The notes: generated by a model not told the origin, from the letters alone. Positions 50,765 to 63,181 are shown, numbered from the stretch's first letter. The stretch is DNA of 64,000 nt from Siphlonurus alternatus (GCA_949825025.1 OX463780.1:43504979-43568978); one strand, 5' to 3'. Numbers and translations: made by a program.

Positions 50765-53633
50765 CTGTAGACACACAAGGTCATAACATCAGCACATGTG
50801 TCCTTCACACCAAGAGATTACAAGAGTTAATTAATGGACTGCTGAGCTGTACCATGTGTTGCACAGACAAAACCAATCTCAGCTAATCCTAAATAAGATA
50901 TTAATGGCAAGCTAAGCAAAAAATTAGCAATGTCTGCATGAGATAGTTTTTTTTTTTTTTAATGATACATATGAGATATTATCTTCTATATAAATAGAAT
51001 GGAGTTAATTCTACATGACTTTTTATGATAATATTAACATGAGCATAATTTTAATTAACAAAATTGCAAAATTGCAAATGACAAGAAAAGTCCTACAAAG
51101 CAGCAGAAGAGCTCGGTTCGTTAAAGCAAGTAGACTACTTGCAAAATATCACCAATTAATTAGGAGTGAATACATCGAATTTTTGTGCAAATTGTACATT
51201 ATTGAATTATATATAGTTACTAAAATAGGCATATGCATATGCGTGTACTCTATTATATAATTATTAAAGTCAGTGTTAATGTGTGGTGCTGCATAAAAGT
51301 TCAAGGAGCGGCGGAGATTGCCCAGCATACATATGGTATATAAAAGTACATCAACTTATTATGTCTACTTCGCCTGATAATATTTATTAAATTATATTAT
51401 GTATATATATTATTTAGTTATATTTATAATGAAATTTAATATATAAATATTAAAATAATTTTTTTTTTAAGTTTTTTATTATTAAATTGTGTACAAATAC
51501 AGTCCAACCAAGGCCCTAAATGAAGCCCTATCGGTTGGAACTGAGTTACATACAATTATTCAACATATTTATATAATAACATATAATTATATAATTATGG
51601 ATTGCAGTGTTTAAAAAAGCCCATCAAATGTTTACTTTAATTCTTGTTTGTCTATTTTTTGTCAATTGAAGTTCTTCAACTGCACTATATGTACTAAAAA
51701 TTATATGGCTGCTATTAATAGACCTAAGACAGACGATGCAATTAAATTACAGCTCCATCTGTTCATCTGATTGTGTGCGGCACCAGCAGACTGAAGATCC
51801 TTCTATTGACGTCACCATGAGTGACAACAATGCGCAAATTAAGCGCACTTTGTTTATAAATTGTTTTGCAACTTCCCCTCCCTCTCCTTTCAACCTTCCA
51901 GTATATATCTTTTATGCATCTCGAGCACCACAATTTATAAGCTGTAAGATTATTTATTTATAAGAAATAAATACAACCTTCACATATCAATCAATATATA
52001 TATTTTTTTTTATAAAAATAAAAATACTATTTTTCTTTAGTTATATTTATTATATTTTAGTGTTACGTATAAACATAAAAAGATTTGTGTACTTGATAAA
52101 CATGTGTATATATCCATTTGACATGGGGCTGGTAATTGTTTATAAATATTTTTATTGAAGATGACTGCAATACTCTCTTTTTAAACCCTAGTATGGAATA
52201 TAGCATATGGCATTATTAAGCTCAACAATTCGATAATTTACGTCGATCATAGTATAATTATGGTTACTGATATATATATTGGTGACAGAAAAGCGTAGAA
52301 ATTAAGACTTCAAATTAGGCTATAGGCGGCATGGTGACTCTCACAACCTGATGTCATGAAAGTGTCATTGTTTAAAACAAAACAAATTAAATTAAATGAA
52401 AACGTTGTCTATATAATATCTTAGATATGAATAATTTTAAATACAATTACGATGAACTACAATGCCACGAGGAGATAGAAGGAGGATGGCTTATAGAACG
52501 CGGCAAATGAAGAAGTACGGTCCTCGTCTGTTTTCGTGAACCTTCGGAACAGTTCGCCAACTTAATAAAATGCGCTCTTACATCACGACGCGGTGACGTC
52601 ACTGGGATACAACATGGTGCCATGACAATATTAGTTGTTGACTTCAAAGTATTCCATTCTCTCTATTATCATTGACGAGGTGTCACATCAAAGCTCGTAT
52701 TCGCCGCAGCACGTGCTCCTTAATGCAAGCCAGTCTGCATTGTACATAAAAGGTTGTACTATATGTACGTATATATAATTACAGATGCAGATCAATTGAA
52801 CGAGTTACCACATCGTAAATAGTAGAAGGAAAAAGCTAGAAGTAATAAATATTGACTGGACAGGTAGTATAGAATGCAGTTAGATTACTTACTGCTTTTT
52901 ATTTAAAACTACGCTTTAAATGCATTATTATAATTACGAAAAAAAAATTTAATGGCACTTTTTATAAATGCAATCACAGAAAGAAGATATTTATAAGAAT
53001 GATTCCAGGTATTGCTTAGGATTAAGCAATTCAATTACATGTGTCATTATCCTCAATCACGTAATTATAGTTACAGGTATAATTGTTAATGTAAGTGCAA
53101 GAGAATGGAGAGAAAGAAAACAATTGAAGGTCACTATTGCATTATTTGTAAGTTTTTTTGTGTTGGATTTGCAACGATACGTATATAATATATAATTATA
53201 TACTATATAATAATATATTTAAGTGCAGAAAAGTAGGTTATTTAGTAGTATCACGTTGGTTAAATTAACCACTATTCAAAATATAAGAAATTGAAAGAAA
53301 ACAGATTTGATTCATTTTTATTTTCTTAATTAATACTGTCTTACAACTGAGAGTCATATTTTCTTTTATATCAATTGGCAAAGTGCGTTATTGTAAGAAC
53401 AGCAGCAATTCCAGCACACCTTTCATAATCAATTTTAATGCAAAGTTTTCCGAATTGAATTTGTCAGAGAGATCTGACCATAATGAAAATATCAAAATAG
53501 AAACCTTAATTGCACTTGCAGCTACATGATCAGCAATTAATGGTACCAGAAGGTTTCGTATTTGAGACGATAGCAATACCAATGCCCACTCTATCAAGGC
53601 CTGCGCACTGCGAAGCGCGCGAAACAAAATAGT
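50765..53633. other. AT-rich DNA upstream of the visible aquarius exons
   Basis: The family's N-terminal ~290 residues should be encoded upstream, but no GC-rich minus-strand exon with matching sequence is visible. Minus-strand 51590-51470 (GGGCCTTGGTTGGACTGTAT, ending in AATAATAAAAAA) looks like a LINE 3' tail, tentatively. A GC-richer, CpG-containing island at 52440-52740 has a GGTGACGTCACTG palindrome and no recognisable frame. Confidence 0.5.
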
Positions 53634-53642
53634 AGTCCACCC

Positions 53643-54233
53643 CAGAGACCCTACAGAGAACAGAGACCTCCGTGACATATGGCCAGGGATTTGATCAGAG
53701 TTTCACTGTAGATTCTTTCCCTTAGCCAAGAAGGATGAGATGAAAAAACGTGTGATCTGGACAGAACCGGCAACACTGTAAGCTTTCCGGTTTCTTCTGA
53801 TTAAAAAGTCCCCCTTCCGAATTTTGCTTTCCGGTTTCTTCTGATTAAAAATTCAATTAAGTCCCCCTTCCGATTTTCGCTTTCCGGTTTCTTCTGATTA
53901 AAAGCCCCCCTTACTTTTCGCTTTCCGGTTTCTTCTGATTAAAATCTTCTATCTAGGGGTCATATAAACTTGGCAACGTTTTCACGTTTTTTCACTCTCA
54001 TTATTCTGGGCTGTAAGTCAGATTATTCACTGTAACTGACATTGTGAGAGTGGCGGCGCTGCTAAATGTTCGGCAAGGTCCAATAAACTCCTGTTCTTGC
54101 TGCCCGCGCAGCCAGCGAGAACCAGGCCGTGCCGCTGCGATTCAGTGGCGCCACCACTCTTAGTTACAGTGAAGCTCGGCCAAGCTGGCCAAATTTCTGG
54201 CCATAAGACACGAAGGTCTCTGTAGGGTCTCTG
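53643..54233. mobile_element. hAT-like non-autonomous element
   Basis: A 591-bp element with terminal inverted repeats CAGAGACCCTACAGAGA (left, 53643) mirrored at the right end (to 54233). The match continues with CCTCCGTGACATATGGCCAG against CTTCGTGTCTTATGGCCAG after a 7-nt indel. AGTCCACCC occurs exactly on both sides (53634-53642 and 54234-54242), a duplication of 8-9 bp. CAGAG-type ends with an ~8-bp duplication are typical of hAT transposons. Open frames inside are short and not transposase-like. It contains a four-copy minisatellite. Confidence 0.8.
53782..53944. repeat. Four-copy minisatellite inside the hAT-like element
   Basis: GCTTTCCGGTTTCTTCTGAT begins at 53782, 53826, 53879 and 53920, each followed by TAAAA and, in three copies, a C-rich spacer of varying length. 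The core is nearly identical in all four copies, so expansion is recent relative to the spacers. Confidence 0.9.
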
Positions 54234-54242
54234 AGTCCACCC

Positions 54243-55479
54243 CATTTGCTATAGCATTGTAAAATTCAAATTTAATCCAATAGAAATAAATTTTTCTTTA
54301 TATTTTCACACCCTAGGCATAATTTCTAAACCCCTTATCTTGCCGTGTGTAAAGTTTCAAAATTTTAGAATCACTCCTTCCATGGAAATTTCGGGGTGAA
54401 AGTTGCATGTAACTCAATGGGAAATTGAAAATCTAGGACTACTATTTCAAAAAACAATCGAGATCGATATTATAGTGCGCAAGCCTTGATACAGTTGGCA
54501 TTGGCAATACTCAGGAAGCAACAACAAGTTAAAGGTTTAACTTTGGTTTAACTCCCCCCCCTCCCTTCTCCTCGATAGGAAAAATATTTTCCCACTCATA
54601 TTTTTTTGGCACCCCCTCCGATTTATTTTCCTGGTGGCTAAAGTGAGTTGAGAAACCGAAGGTATCAAATTTCACCGCCTTAGGACCTAATAAAAATTAC
54701 TACGATTTTATAAGTACTCCATAGAGTATTCATGCAAGAATAATGGAATGCCGCCTTATTATCGTTGCATAAATATATAGCATTACAACAGTCATCATCT
54801 TTATATAATTATGTTCTCATTACAGGATTTTTCCCCCGTTTAAGCAATATATTTATAATCATTGAAGTAACAGGTCAACGGTTATTAATAATCCGTAATG
54901 CACTTCTTTAACATCACGATTAAATAATGCAGAATAATGTTTTTATTTTTCTTTGGTGTTGGGATTTTTTCTATGACACCAATGACATGTATCGTGTATT
55001 GGTGTACTTTTGCAAGATTTTTAAAACCCGATTTATTTTGTTTAATTGACCTCATAAAGCACCCAGAGATGGCACTGAAAAACTCTTCGATAGAGTCAGT
55101 ATGACGTGTACTTTAGCCAATAACAAAGCTCTGATATCAAAACAATGCCGCTTTTAGAATAACTCAAGTAAAAATCACCAGATACCTGTCTTCATGACGT
55201 AATAAAAAATAAATATAATTTGTTTATAATGTATGCTAGTCTCTGCATCTTGGCACACCTCAGGGAAGTCTACTTACAGGGATATGACGTCAGCGCAATC
55301 TACTCTATAGTAAAATATCTTATGAACACATCACATTATCAATTGTGATAGTATAACAGCACATATAATAATTCATAGTCAAGCTATGTAAACAAAACGA
55401 ATATATTTTTTTTCCGTGTAAAAGAAAGAGGAGAAACTACTCCCCTCTCGTAACGCCGATACCCGTGTACCGCAGTTGC
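54243..55479. other. Spacer upstream of the methuselah-like gene
   Basis: AT-rich, with no gene recognised. It presumably holds the proximal promoter of the GPCR. CCATGGAAATTTCGG-type sequence at about 54380 and a C-run at about 54550 are the only local oddities. Confidence 0.5.
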
Positions 55480-55484
55480 TCAGT
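55480..55484 (+). promoter_or_regulatory. Possible initiator (TCAGT) of the methuselah-like gene
   Basis: TCAGT matches the arthropod Inr core, lies 31-35 nt before the ATG, and sits in a GC-rich patch. No TATA box is placed at -30. The short 5' UTR is plausible but unproven. Confidence 0.3.
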
Positions 55485-55514
55485 CGCCGGCAACGCGTGC
55501 TTCTAGCTAGTATC

Positions 55515-55795
55515 ATGGTGCTCCGAGCTACAGCACTCTTGCTAATACTAGGTTCCATCACCTTGACAGCACAAGTGCTGGACTTCACTGTTAAATGTTG
55601 TCCCGATGGCACCGTTCTGGTGTCACCCAATTGCGAAGCCCCGGATGGGACAAGCAGGAAACTCAGTTTCACTAATTGTTCAACCGGAATGTATATTCTG
55701 GATCCTAAAGAAGAACCTGAGGATACGTTTATAGAGGTCAGGGATACCGGCGAACTTAACCTTACTACAGAAACGAATGTCATCAAAGCGGGAAC
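55515..55795 (+). CDS. Methuselah-like GPCR exon 1
   Basis: The ATG at 55515 (ATCATGG) is chosen because it starts directly with the hydrophobic signal sequence; the open frame extends upstream but without another ATG. The donor is AAC|GTGAGT. The exon is GC-rich against its surroundings. Confidence 0.85.
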
Positions 55796-58700
55796 GTGAG
55801 TATGTCACATTGGTTGACAAAATATGAAGTTTAAACAAAAGCCATTGATGTCATACTGTACGTACACCTCGGGACAGCACTTAACCTCTGTTCTGTTTTG
55901 GGAGCGTTGACATTGAAGTCTGCATGGAGTCGTGGCTACCACTGGATCTTTTGCAAAATTGTCAATACGCATCATTTTCTCTTTATCTCCAAAAATCAGG
56001 CAGGGGTACAGTTTTTTCTTGGTTAAAAAATACCAATTGATTTGAGCCTTAGAAATATTTATATTGTTTACTAAAATAAATATTTTAAGTAAAATCTCGG
56101 GAACATTATGTAAATTATTTATTTTGTAAATTTGACGCATCTGTGAATCATGTGTGATAACTGATTACGTAAACATAACAAAACATTCGAGACAACTCGT
56201 AAAATCAGACAATATTTTACTTTCTCATTAGAGCTATTTGCTTCCCTCTAAACGTTGAAATTAATCTTTATCGCAAATGTCAACTGTCTGCTTTTGTGTT
56301 TGGCAAATCATAAAATATAAAGGAACTTAATTTGTAATGTTAATTATAATAGACAATAATGGTTGCATTTTTTTATTTCATAATTAGAAAATATACCTAA
56401 AATTATGCTTTTCTGAATTTTTTCGGATTTTTTGGAGTGCGGGAACTAATTTTAAAAAAATATTTAAAATACCTGAATTTGGGTGGTACACCTGATGGGA
56501 CAACCGTGACGTCATTTGTCGTGCTGTGATTGGCTGTTGATGATGTCACGGCTTCTGTGATTGGCTGTCGATGACGTCACGGTTGTCCCATCAGGTGTAC
56601 CACCCAAATTCAGACATTTTAAATATTTTTTTAAAATTAGTTCCCGCACTCCAAAAAATCTGAAAAAATTCAGAAAAGCTTAATTTAATGTAAATTTTCT
56701 AATTATGAAATAAAAAAATGCAACCATTATTGTCTATTAGTTCACTCAATACTTTTATCTACTTGATACCATACATTAACATATTTATCTGTCACACACA
56801 AAAAAATTATCTTAAGTATCATAATAAAAGTATTAATTAAATAGAACGAGGGCAGTATCACATACTCCACAGAAAGATGAGGGCATGGTGACATTGATAT
56901 TCATATACAAATTATTTCGTTCAATGACATGTAACGGCATTGACAGCAAATTAAAATATACAAAGTAACGTAGGGCTACATTAACAATAAAATTACTTTC
57001 ACTTTGTTATATTATTAAGTTCATTGATATATGTGAATTTCTATTAGCAACTCTATAAGCCTATATTAATTTAAGTTATTTATTTTATAATATATGTGAT
57101 TTTATTTCGTAGCATTACATTTTAAGTCAAAACCCTTTCCGGCCTGACAGGACATAAAAGTCCCAAAAACTAAAAAAAAAAAGGATTAAAAATTAATTGA
57201 TAAAGATATCTTGAAAAACTCAACGGAATCCTAATGTTGAAATCTATAGTTTAAATTAGCGTGCGGGGATTTTTTTTTTTTTTTTTCAAAGCTCGAAAAA
57301 TAATAGAAAAAACAAAATTTCAACAAAATTTCTACGATGCATGATTCTAGTTAAGTACTTATCTTCACATTAAAAACTTTAAAATTTTTGATTTCATCAA
57401 TATCATTTTTTTTTTTAATTAATTCATGCAAAAAAGCTGGTCTTGAGTTTTCAAGCGACAGCTGCACCAAAAATAATTGTTATACAATAGTTTTAAAGCT
57501 TTTAGCAGTTTGATAACTATGGTTTTTCTTTTTTTTTTTTTTTTTTACTGAATCAATTTGAACGAATTTTTTTACATGCTCATATCGCTTAGAATGCCAA
57601 AAAAATTGTCCCGAAAATTTTTTTTAGTAAATATCTGAAAAAAATCACATCTTTTCTTTGATTTTTTTCATCGGCAAAAATGAAAGAAAAAATAAAAAAA
57701 ATTAATATTTCTCAATTTTTCATGGGGTCAGGCTGGAAAGGGTTAATTGAGCAAGTATATTACAAAATTATTAATATTATGATGGAGAACGCTAAAAAAA
57801 ATGTATACGTGACATTAAATAATATTAAATTAGACAAATATGTACTGACTGAATTAAACTTGTTATTTAGACTTTAAATATATTAAACGTCAAGCATGAT
57901 ACAATCAATACATCTGATAAACTTATTAATTAAAATTAAATAGTTTGTAATTAGCTAACTAACAATAACACGTTAAAAGACAAACAAAACAATTCAATGC
58001 AAATATGTGAAAGTGCGTTGACTACATGACAGTATGTACTGCATATGGAAACGTTCAAGGTATATATTAAATTTAACCCATATATGAATCTAGTTATCCT
58101 TGAGCAGTATTTATTACAAGACATAGAAACAATATGGAAATACACACAAACAATAAATTTTAGATTGGTATTTCAATTAAAAATTTCACATCAAATAGAG
58201 GTTCCTTAATTAATTTGTGACGGCTACACTGTAAAAAATATTTGTAATTTTTCGTAAAATTTGGCATGTAATTTTACCTTTTTTATTGTTTTTGTCATTT
58301 TTTCATTAAAAATTGCAAATTTATTAATTTTTTCGTAAAATCACTGAGCAAAACGTTAAAATAATGAACTTACAAATTTTTATGTATTGTTACAAAAATT
58401 TACTTTAATATTTTTACATCGGGAAATGTTTTTAAAAACACATAAGAAAACGTAAAATTACTCTAAATAAATGTAATATTACTTTAAAAAAATGTAAAAA
58501 TACATTTTTGTTTGTTATAATTACAAAATATTAAGTACTATTACATGTATTAGACAGTCGTAAGCGTCACAAAGAGACGCCATGACACACGTAGTTCTAC
58601 AGCTTAGTAATTTAATGATTTGTGGTGATATAATTAGCATAAGACGCCAATTTTTGTGCTCGAATTCTTCAGTAAGTGTTATTCTATATTTTAAGTAGTA

Positions 58701-60764
58701 ACTTGTATCGATTTATGTGTTTTTCTGTAAGCAATGATGAAAGCATCATGATAGCTTGTTTGTTCCGTGGAGTCGATAGTTTTTGTGCAAATTTTAATCC
58801 TTTTTACAATAGTATTTAAAAAGGGCAATAAGCCCATGCATCCATTATGCTCATCTTAAGGTATTTTTTATTTAGAAAATTGACTTAAATCATGATATCC
58901 GTTTTATAAAATATACGTTTTTTTAATTTGATGACCTACAGTGCAATATTATGTTGCCTCTCCGCCGAGAGATTCAAAACTGCTGCTTGGTTAAATATGG
59001 TTATAAAATATTTAATTTTGTCTGTGCAATGTCAAGCCGATTGACTATTTTTGAAGCGGGAATAATTGTAAAATATTTACTTAAACATTAGAATTTGAGT
59101 GCGAGCCGTTTAGTAAGAGAAATCTGTTTCAAGACTACTGTTCGATGGACGTAAGAGTGATTTTTCCTGGTAGATTCTGAAAATTATTATTAAGTAGCAA
59201 TACTCGTATTAATATTTAAAAAATATTTTATACGCGTAGATCCTGAAAGAATTAATAAACGGTTTTCATTAACTTCATTTGAAAAGCAATAAATAAAATA
59301 AATTGTAACATAACTTTTAATATTATAAAAAAACAAAAATTTATGTAGCTTTTAAACAACATTTTATATGTAAAATTACATAAAAAAATTGGAAATAAAA
59401 CGCCAAATTATAAACGTGTAAAAAAACGAAAAAATTGTATTTGGTTAAAAACAAAAATAAATGTTTATTTACAAATGTTTTCGTTTTGTAACTATACATT
59501 TAGAATTTGTAATATCCAATTACAAAATTTTAAGTTTAAATACACGTTTTTAATTTGGCGTTTTATTTCCTATTATTTTTTGTAAAAATACAAAGAATTT
59601 TTTTACAGTGCTATAACATATAGTATAGTTTAGTTTACCCTTACTGTTGAGTAAAAATAATTACATAGCTAGAAATCTGAATGAAAACAACAACTCATTT
59701 TGCATGAAGTATTACGTAGTAACTTAAGAAAAAAAAAAAAAAAAGTTGTAAAAGAAGACTGTTGTTATTTGAGAGAAAAATTAACATTTAAAATTACACC
59801 ATTATGGGAAGATGTATAAAAAAGATTTATGTTACTCGTAATTGTCGTTCAAATATGGTGCTCAATTGGTGCCAATTGGAGAACAGCTGGATAATTATTT
59901 GACGAAGAGGAACATAAATATAACAACCACTTGGTATTAGGACGAATTTATTATAGAATATCATCAGTCACGTTTAAAAATTGATACTATTAATAAATTG
60001 TGTCTTACGAGTAAGGGTTAATAAATAATTGTCCTTTTCATTTTAAGTCAAAAAAGCTACTTTAGTAATCTATTATATTTCACAAGGAACTACATAGTAT
60101 ATCTTTGAACCTTGTAGTGGGTTTACACATTCATTCAAGATTAGGGCAGGTCAGGATTTTGCTTTATATTATATTAGAGTTCCTTTCCCTAAAATTAAAT
60201 TTATAATCAAAACACCGGTTTTCCTAACAGTATAATATGTACACTCGTCGCCTTGGAAAATTTTGCAGCCTTGTGAATCACCATTGCGAGTATATCACAG
60301 AGCTTGGTGATTAACAAGGCTGCAAATGCCATGGAAATTTACCAAGGCGACGAGTGTACCTTACAAGAAATTCTAAAAAAAAAAAAAAAAAAAAAAACTA
60401 AAGCTTCTTGTGATACGGTTTGCTTGAGACAATTCCATACTGTTCTTCATCAGATGGTGCGCTGCCCGGAAACGGTCTTCAAAAACCAACGAAACTCACG
60501 AGGTGGCCCTGGTATGTTTCAACCAAGACGAGGAGAAAGAGAAGACTTCCAAGACGATGACGTACGTATACGGCGCGTGTATGTTGGTGTCTTGCGGCTT
60601 TTTGGTGCTCACCCTGATCGTGTACGTGGCGCTACCTGAGCTGCGAGACCTTCAGGGAAAGTGTCTAATGGCCAACGTGCTGTCCTTGACCCTCGGCTAC
60701 CTACCACTAGCGCTCATCCAGTTCTACGGAGATACGCTACCAGATGCGGTCTGTCTCATTAAGG
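55515..60764 (+). CDS. Methuselah-like G protein-coupled receptor, 5' part
   Basis: Two exons, 55515-55795 and 60454-60764, joined in phase 2 across a 4658-nt GT-AG intron; 197 codons are visible. Residues 1-20 are a signal peptide (MVLRATALLLILGSITLTAQ). The ectodomain has the family's VKCCPDGTVL block (Cys28-Cys29) and further Cys at 40, 55, 96 and 115, with N-glycosylation sites at Asn54, Asn82 and Asn106. TM1 is about 130-153, then the conserved LRDLQGKCLMANVLSLTLGY leading through TM2 (about 165-185), and LPDAVCLIK before the donor. TM3-TM7 are outside the window. Methuselah receptors are family-B GPCRs at the plasma membrane; ligands for this copy cannot be inferred. The ectodomain, about 110 residues, is short against ~190 in Drosophila Mth, so a skipped intervening exon is possible, although the direct join is in frame and reads sensibly. 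Confidence 0.85.
56350..56737. mobile_element. Long palindromic element B (MITE with TGACGTCA sites), TA-flanked
   Basis: Arms 56350-56515 and 56571-56737 are near-perfect complements, ends ATAGACAATAATGG, with TA on both sides (56348-56349 and 56738-56739). Inner arms carry CTGAATTTTTTCGGATTTTT, a GCGGGAACTA block and GGGTGGTACACCTGATGGG. Full CRE octamers TGACGTCA occur at both arm bases. The centre repeats CTGTGATTGGCTGT twice, a CCAAT box on the other strand. Same family as element A at 37282-37607. It sits in intron 1 of the GPCR gene. Confidence 0.88.
56740..58226. other. Intron 1 of the GPCR gene, AT-rich part
   Basis: No exon-like block on either strand. T runs occur at 57271-57287 and near 57530. 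A 65-codon Lys/Asn-rich open frame at about 57680-57877 looks like random AT-rich sequence. Confidence 0.5.
58227..59610. mobile_element. 1.38-kb non-autonomous element with CACTGTAAAAAA ends
   Basis: Left end CACTGTAAAAAATATTTGTA; right end TACAAAGAATTTTTTTACAGTG. CTA flanks both sides (58224-58226 and 59611-59613), a possible 3-bp duplication. Near the right end a second inverted repeat, ACGCCAAATTATAAACGTGT at about 59400 against ACACGTTTTTAATTTGGCGT at about 59552, shows nested structure. The words GTAAAAATAC and CGTAAAAT recur. It has no transposase frame. The superfamily is not assigned. Confidence 0.6.
60239..60359. repeat. Foldback just upstream of GPCR exon 2
   Basis: GTACACTCGTCGCCTTGG (60239-60256) and GCAGCCTTGTGAATCACC (60265-60282) are mirrored by GGTGATTAACAAGGCTGC (60306-60323) and CCAAGGCGACGAGTGTAC (60342-60359). 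It ends 94 nt before the exon 2 acceptor and is followed by a 21-nt A run, so it occupies the likely branch-point neighbourhood. Confidence 0.8.
60454..60764 (+). CDS. Methuselah-like GPCR exon 2 (TM1-TM2)
   Basis: The acceptor TTCTTCATCAG ends at 60453 and the donor AAGG|GTAAGC begins at 60765. The frame continues THEVALVCFNQDEEKEK, TM1 and TM2. The acceptor is set by phase with exon 1 (ACA|TGG TGC); its pyrimidine tract is modest, so the exact 5' edge is less sure than the rest. Confidence 0.8.
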
Positions 60765-63090
60765 GTAAGCCGGTTTAAAATTTAACCAAATTAATATAAA
60801 AATATTGATGGTGTGCATTTATGGAGACAAAATCGACAATTATAGATGGCTTACAAATATTTTTAAAAGCGACTTTTGACCTTTGTAGCAATTTTGGAAA
60901 TGCACACCGTCTCTACGGCTGTTTCGTCACGTGGGATCTGCAAGATTGCATCTTATAACAGGAAGTAAGCCGGTACTCAAAGTTCTATGTAGCACTGTTT
61001 AATTGTTACGGTAATATTGTATGTCAATTCAGTGAATTAACATAAGAATCGTAAATAGCCTTCTAATTAGCCCTATATAACATTAATTACTAAGAAAGAG
61101 AGGGGATGACCCACACAAGTTTTTACCAAGAAAAAGACTGTTACAACAAAGGTGAAAAAATTAATAATCCATTTAATTTATAGCCAATAATTCCAATAAT
61201 TATGCAACGCATTTTTGAAGAAAAAAAAAGGCGAGGGAAAAAAAGATTTTTTTTTTTTTTTTTGTGTGCATATATAATTAAATTAGGGATTAATCCGTGA
61301 TGCACCGTAGGACAAAAAAACACCTTAATGGTAATAACGATAGAGTTAAATACAATAAAATTCGAACATATAGCATCATAATTTATTATGAATAATAATT
61401 TTATTCATCATAAGTGCACACTTTAGTAACATTAAATTCCCACTGCAAGATTCAATTTAAAACTGAAGATGTCTGATGCATGTTATTCAACGAACTATTT
61501 TCTGGCACGATGGTTTATTAGTGTGTGGGACTCTATCAATTAATGTTTAATTTTACTTAATGAATGAGGGGCTTCATCCGGTAAATTAATGCCGCATCGC
61601 TGCGTCTTTCATGCATTGACCCATATATATCATAAAATTATCGGGAAAAAACATTATTTGTTGATAATTTTGTGTCGTTACTTAATTCATTTCGTTTCTT
61701 TTTTTTTTTTAATATTTTTTCCCATTAATGCCCTATTAAAATATTAAATTTTAAGTTTCGCTATATTTCAACTGTTTCTTTTAGTCATGTTAAGTATTAG
61801 TTCCTAAAGTTCCTATTTTGTTAGCTAAATAATTACAAATATTGTCTTTCAATAGAAAGCTTCAAGAAAATGAAATATTTAAAAATTAAAACTATATACA
61901 GTATGGTAATATAAAAATAAGGGATTATCGGAACATGTCACAAGGTACACTTTGTTCAATTTTATTTGCTATGTGACATCAATATTGAAGCTTCTCATTA
62001 ATATCCCAGTAACTTTACGTTAAAATGCATTACAATTTACATGTTTCTCACATTACACCTTCCGATCACACAGTAGTTTTTGGCCCTTTAAACTTTTAGT
62101 TCTATAATATAAGGACATGGTTTTAGAACCCAGCCGGAACCAACATTGACCAACAAGCCATTAGAGACAGGAAAAAGGTCATCTTCTTAGAATTGTTCCA
62201 CTACGTTAACTTCAAAGCACAAAATTTGTATTTTTCTATTTACTTGAAAAATATTTACAAGATAAACAAACATGAATAAAGGAGATGAGGAAGAACACGC
62301 ATGCCAGGCACATAAAATTCAAGTTCGTTGTACGGTAAGTAACCCCTAAATCTAACACAAGAACACGCATGGGTATTGCAAACATTTCGAATATTTCTAT
62401 GATACAGTTGATGATAAGCTTTTATGGATAACAATTCGATATAATATATACTATGCAGACTTACTATTACATTACATGCAATAATACATTAATGTAATGA
62501 TGCAGTTTAACTTATTCAAGAATAAAAACTGCATATTATAGTAAATAATAATAAACCTAGGTTTGTATGCTTTCTTATTAAGAAACATTTAATAAATACA
62601 GTATATTATAATATATATTTGAGTTATACGGATACAGAATATATTCAATATATACATGACTAGGTAATGTGCGTGAGCAAAAGAACCCTGGCAGCATTAT
62701 AAAAATAATGAAAAATATATGATTTGGTTATAACTAGGTTTTAAACATGAGAATAACTACTTAATTTGCATATTTAATATACAGAAGAAAAAGCAACTGT
62801 TTTAAGTAAAATATATTGGCAGGGAGCTAGATAATAATAAAACGCTGCAGGTGGAATAATTATTGCATGCTGAGCATTAATGTTATTTCCTGTATACGTG
62901 CATGCAACAATGGAGAATAAAAATATACTGTTATTCTGCTTAATGCTATTTTTTATTGCTGATACACCGTAAAAATATATATAGCACTAAAAAAAATTGT
63001 TGTAAAGCTAACCGTTTTAAGTTACAATGTCAGATACTCTGTTTATAATGAGAACATTGTACTTTTATATGTATGCATAAATGGGTGAAA

Positions 63091-63181
<91 letters not shown>

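Noticed and set aside
54027..54245. 72-codon minus-strand frame
   Set aside because: It lies inside the hAT-like element and includes its terminal repeat; not transposase-like and not aquarius.
55379..55786. 135-codon minus-strand frame over GPCR exon 1
   Set aside because: Antisense shadow of the signal-peptide and ectodomain exon.
60304..60639. 111-codon frame overlapping GPCR exon 2
   Set aside because: It runs through the foldback and a poly-A (poly-Lys) stretch and is out of frame with the recognisable TM1-TM2 sequence.
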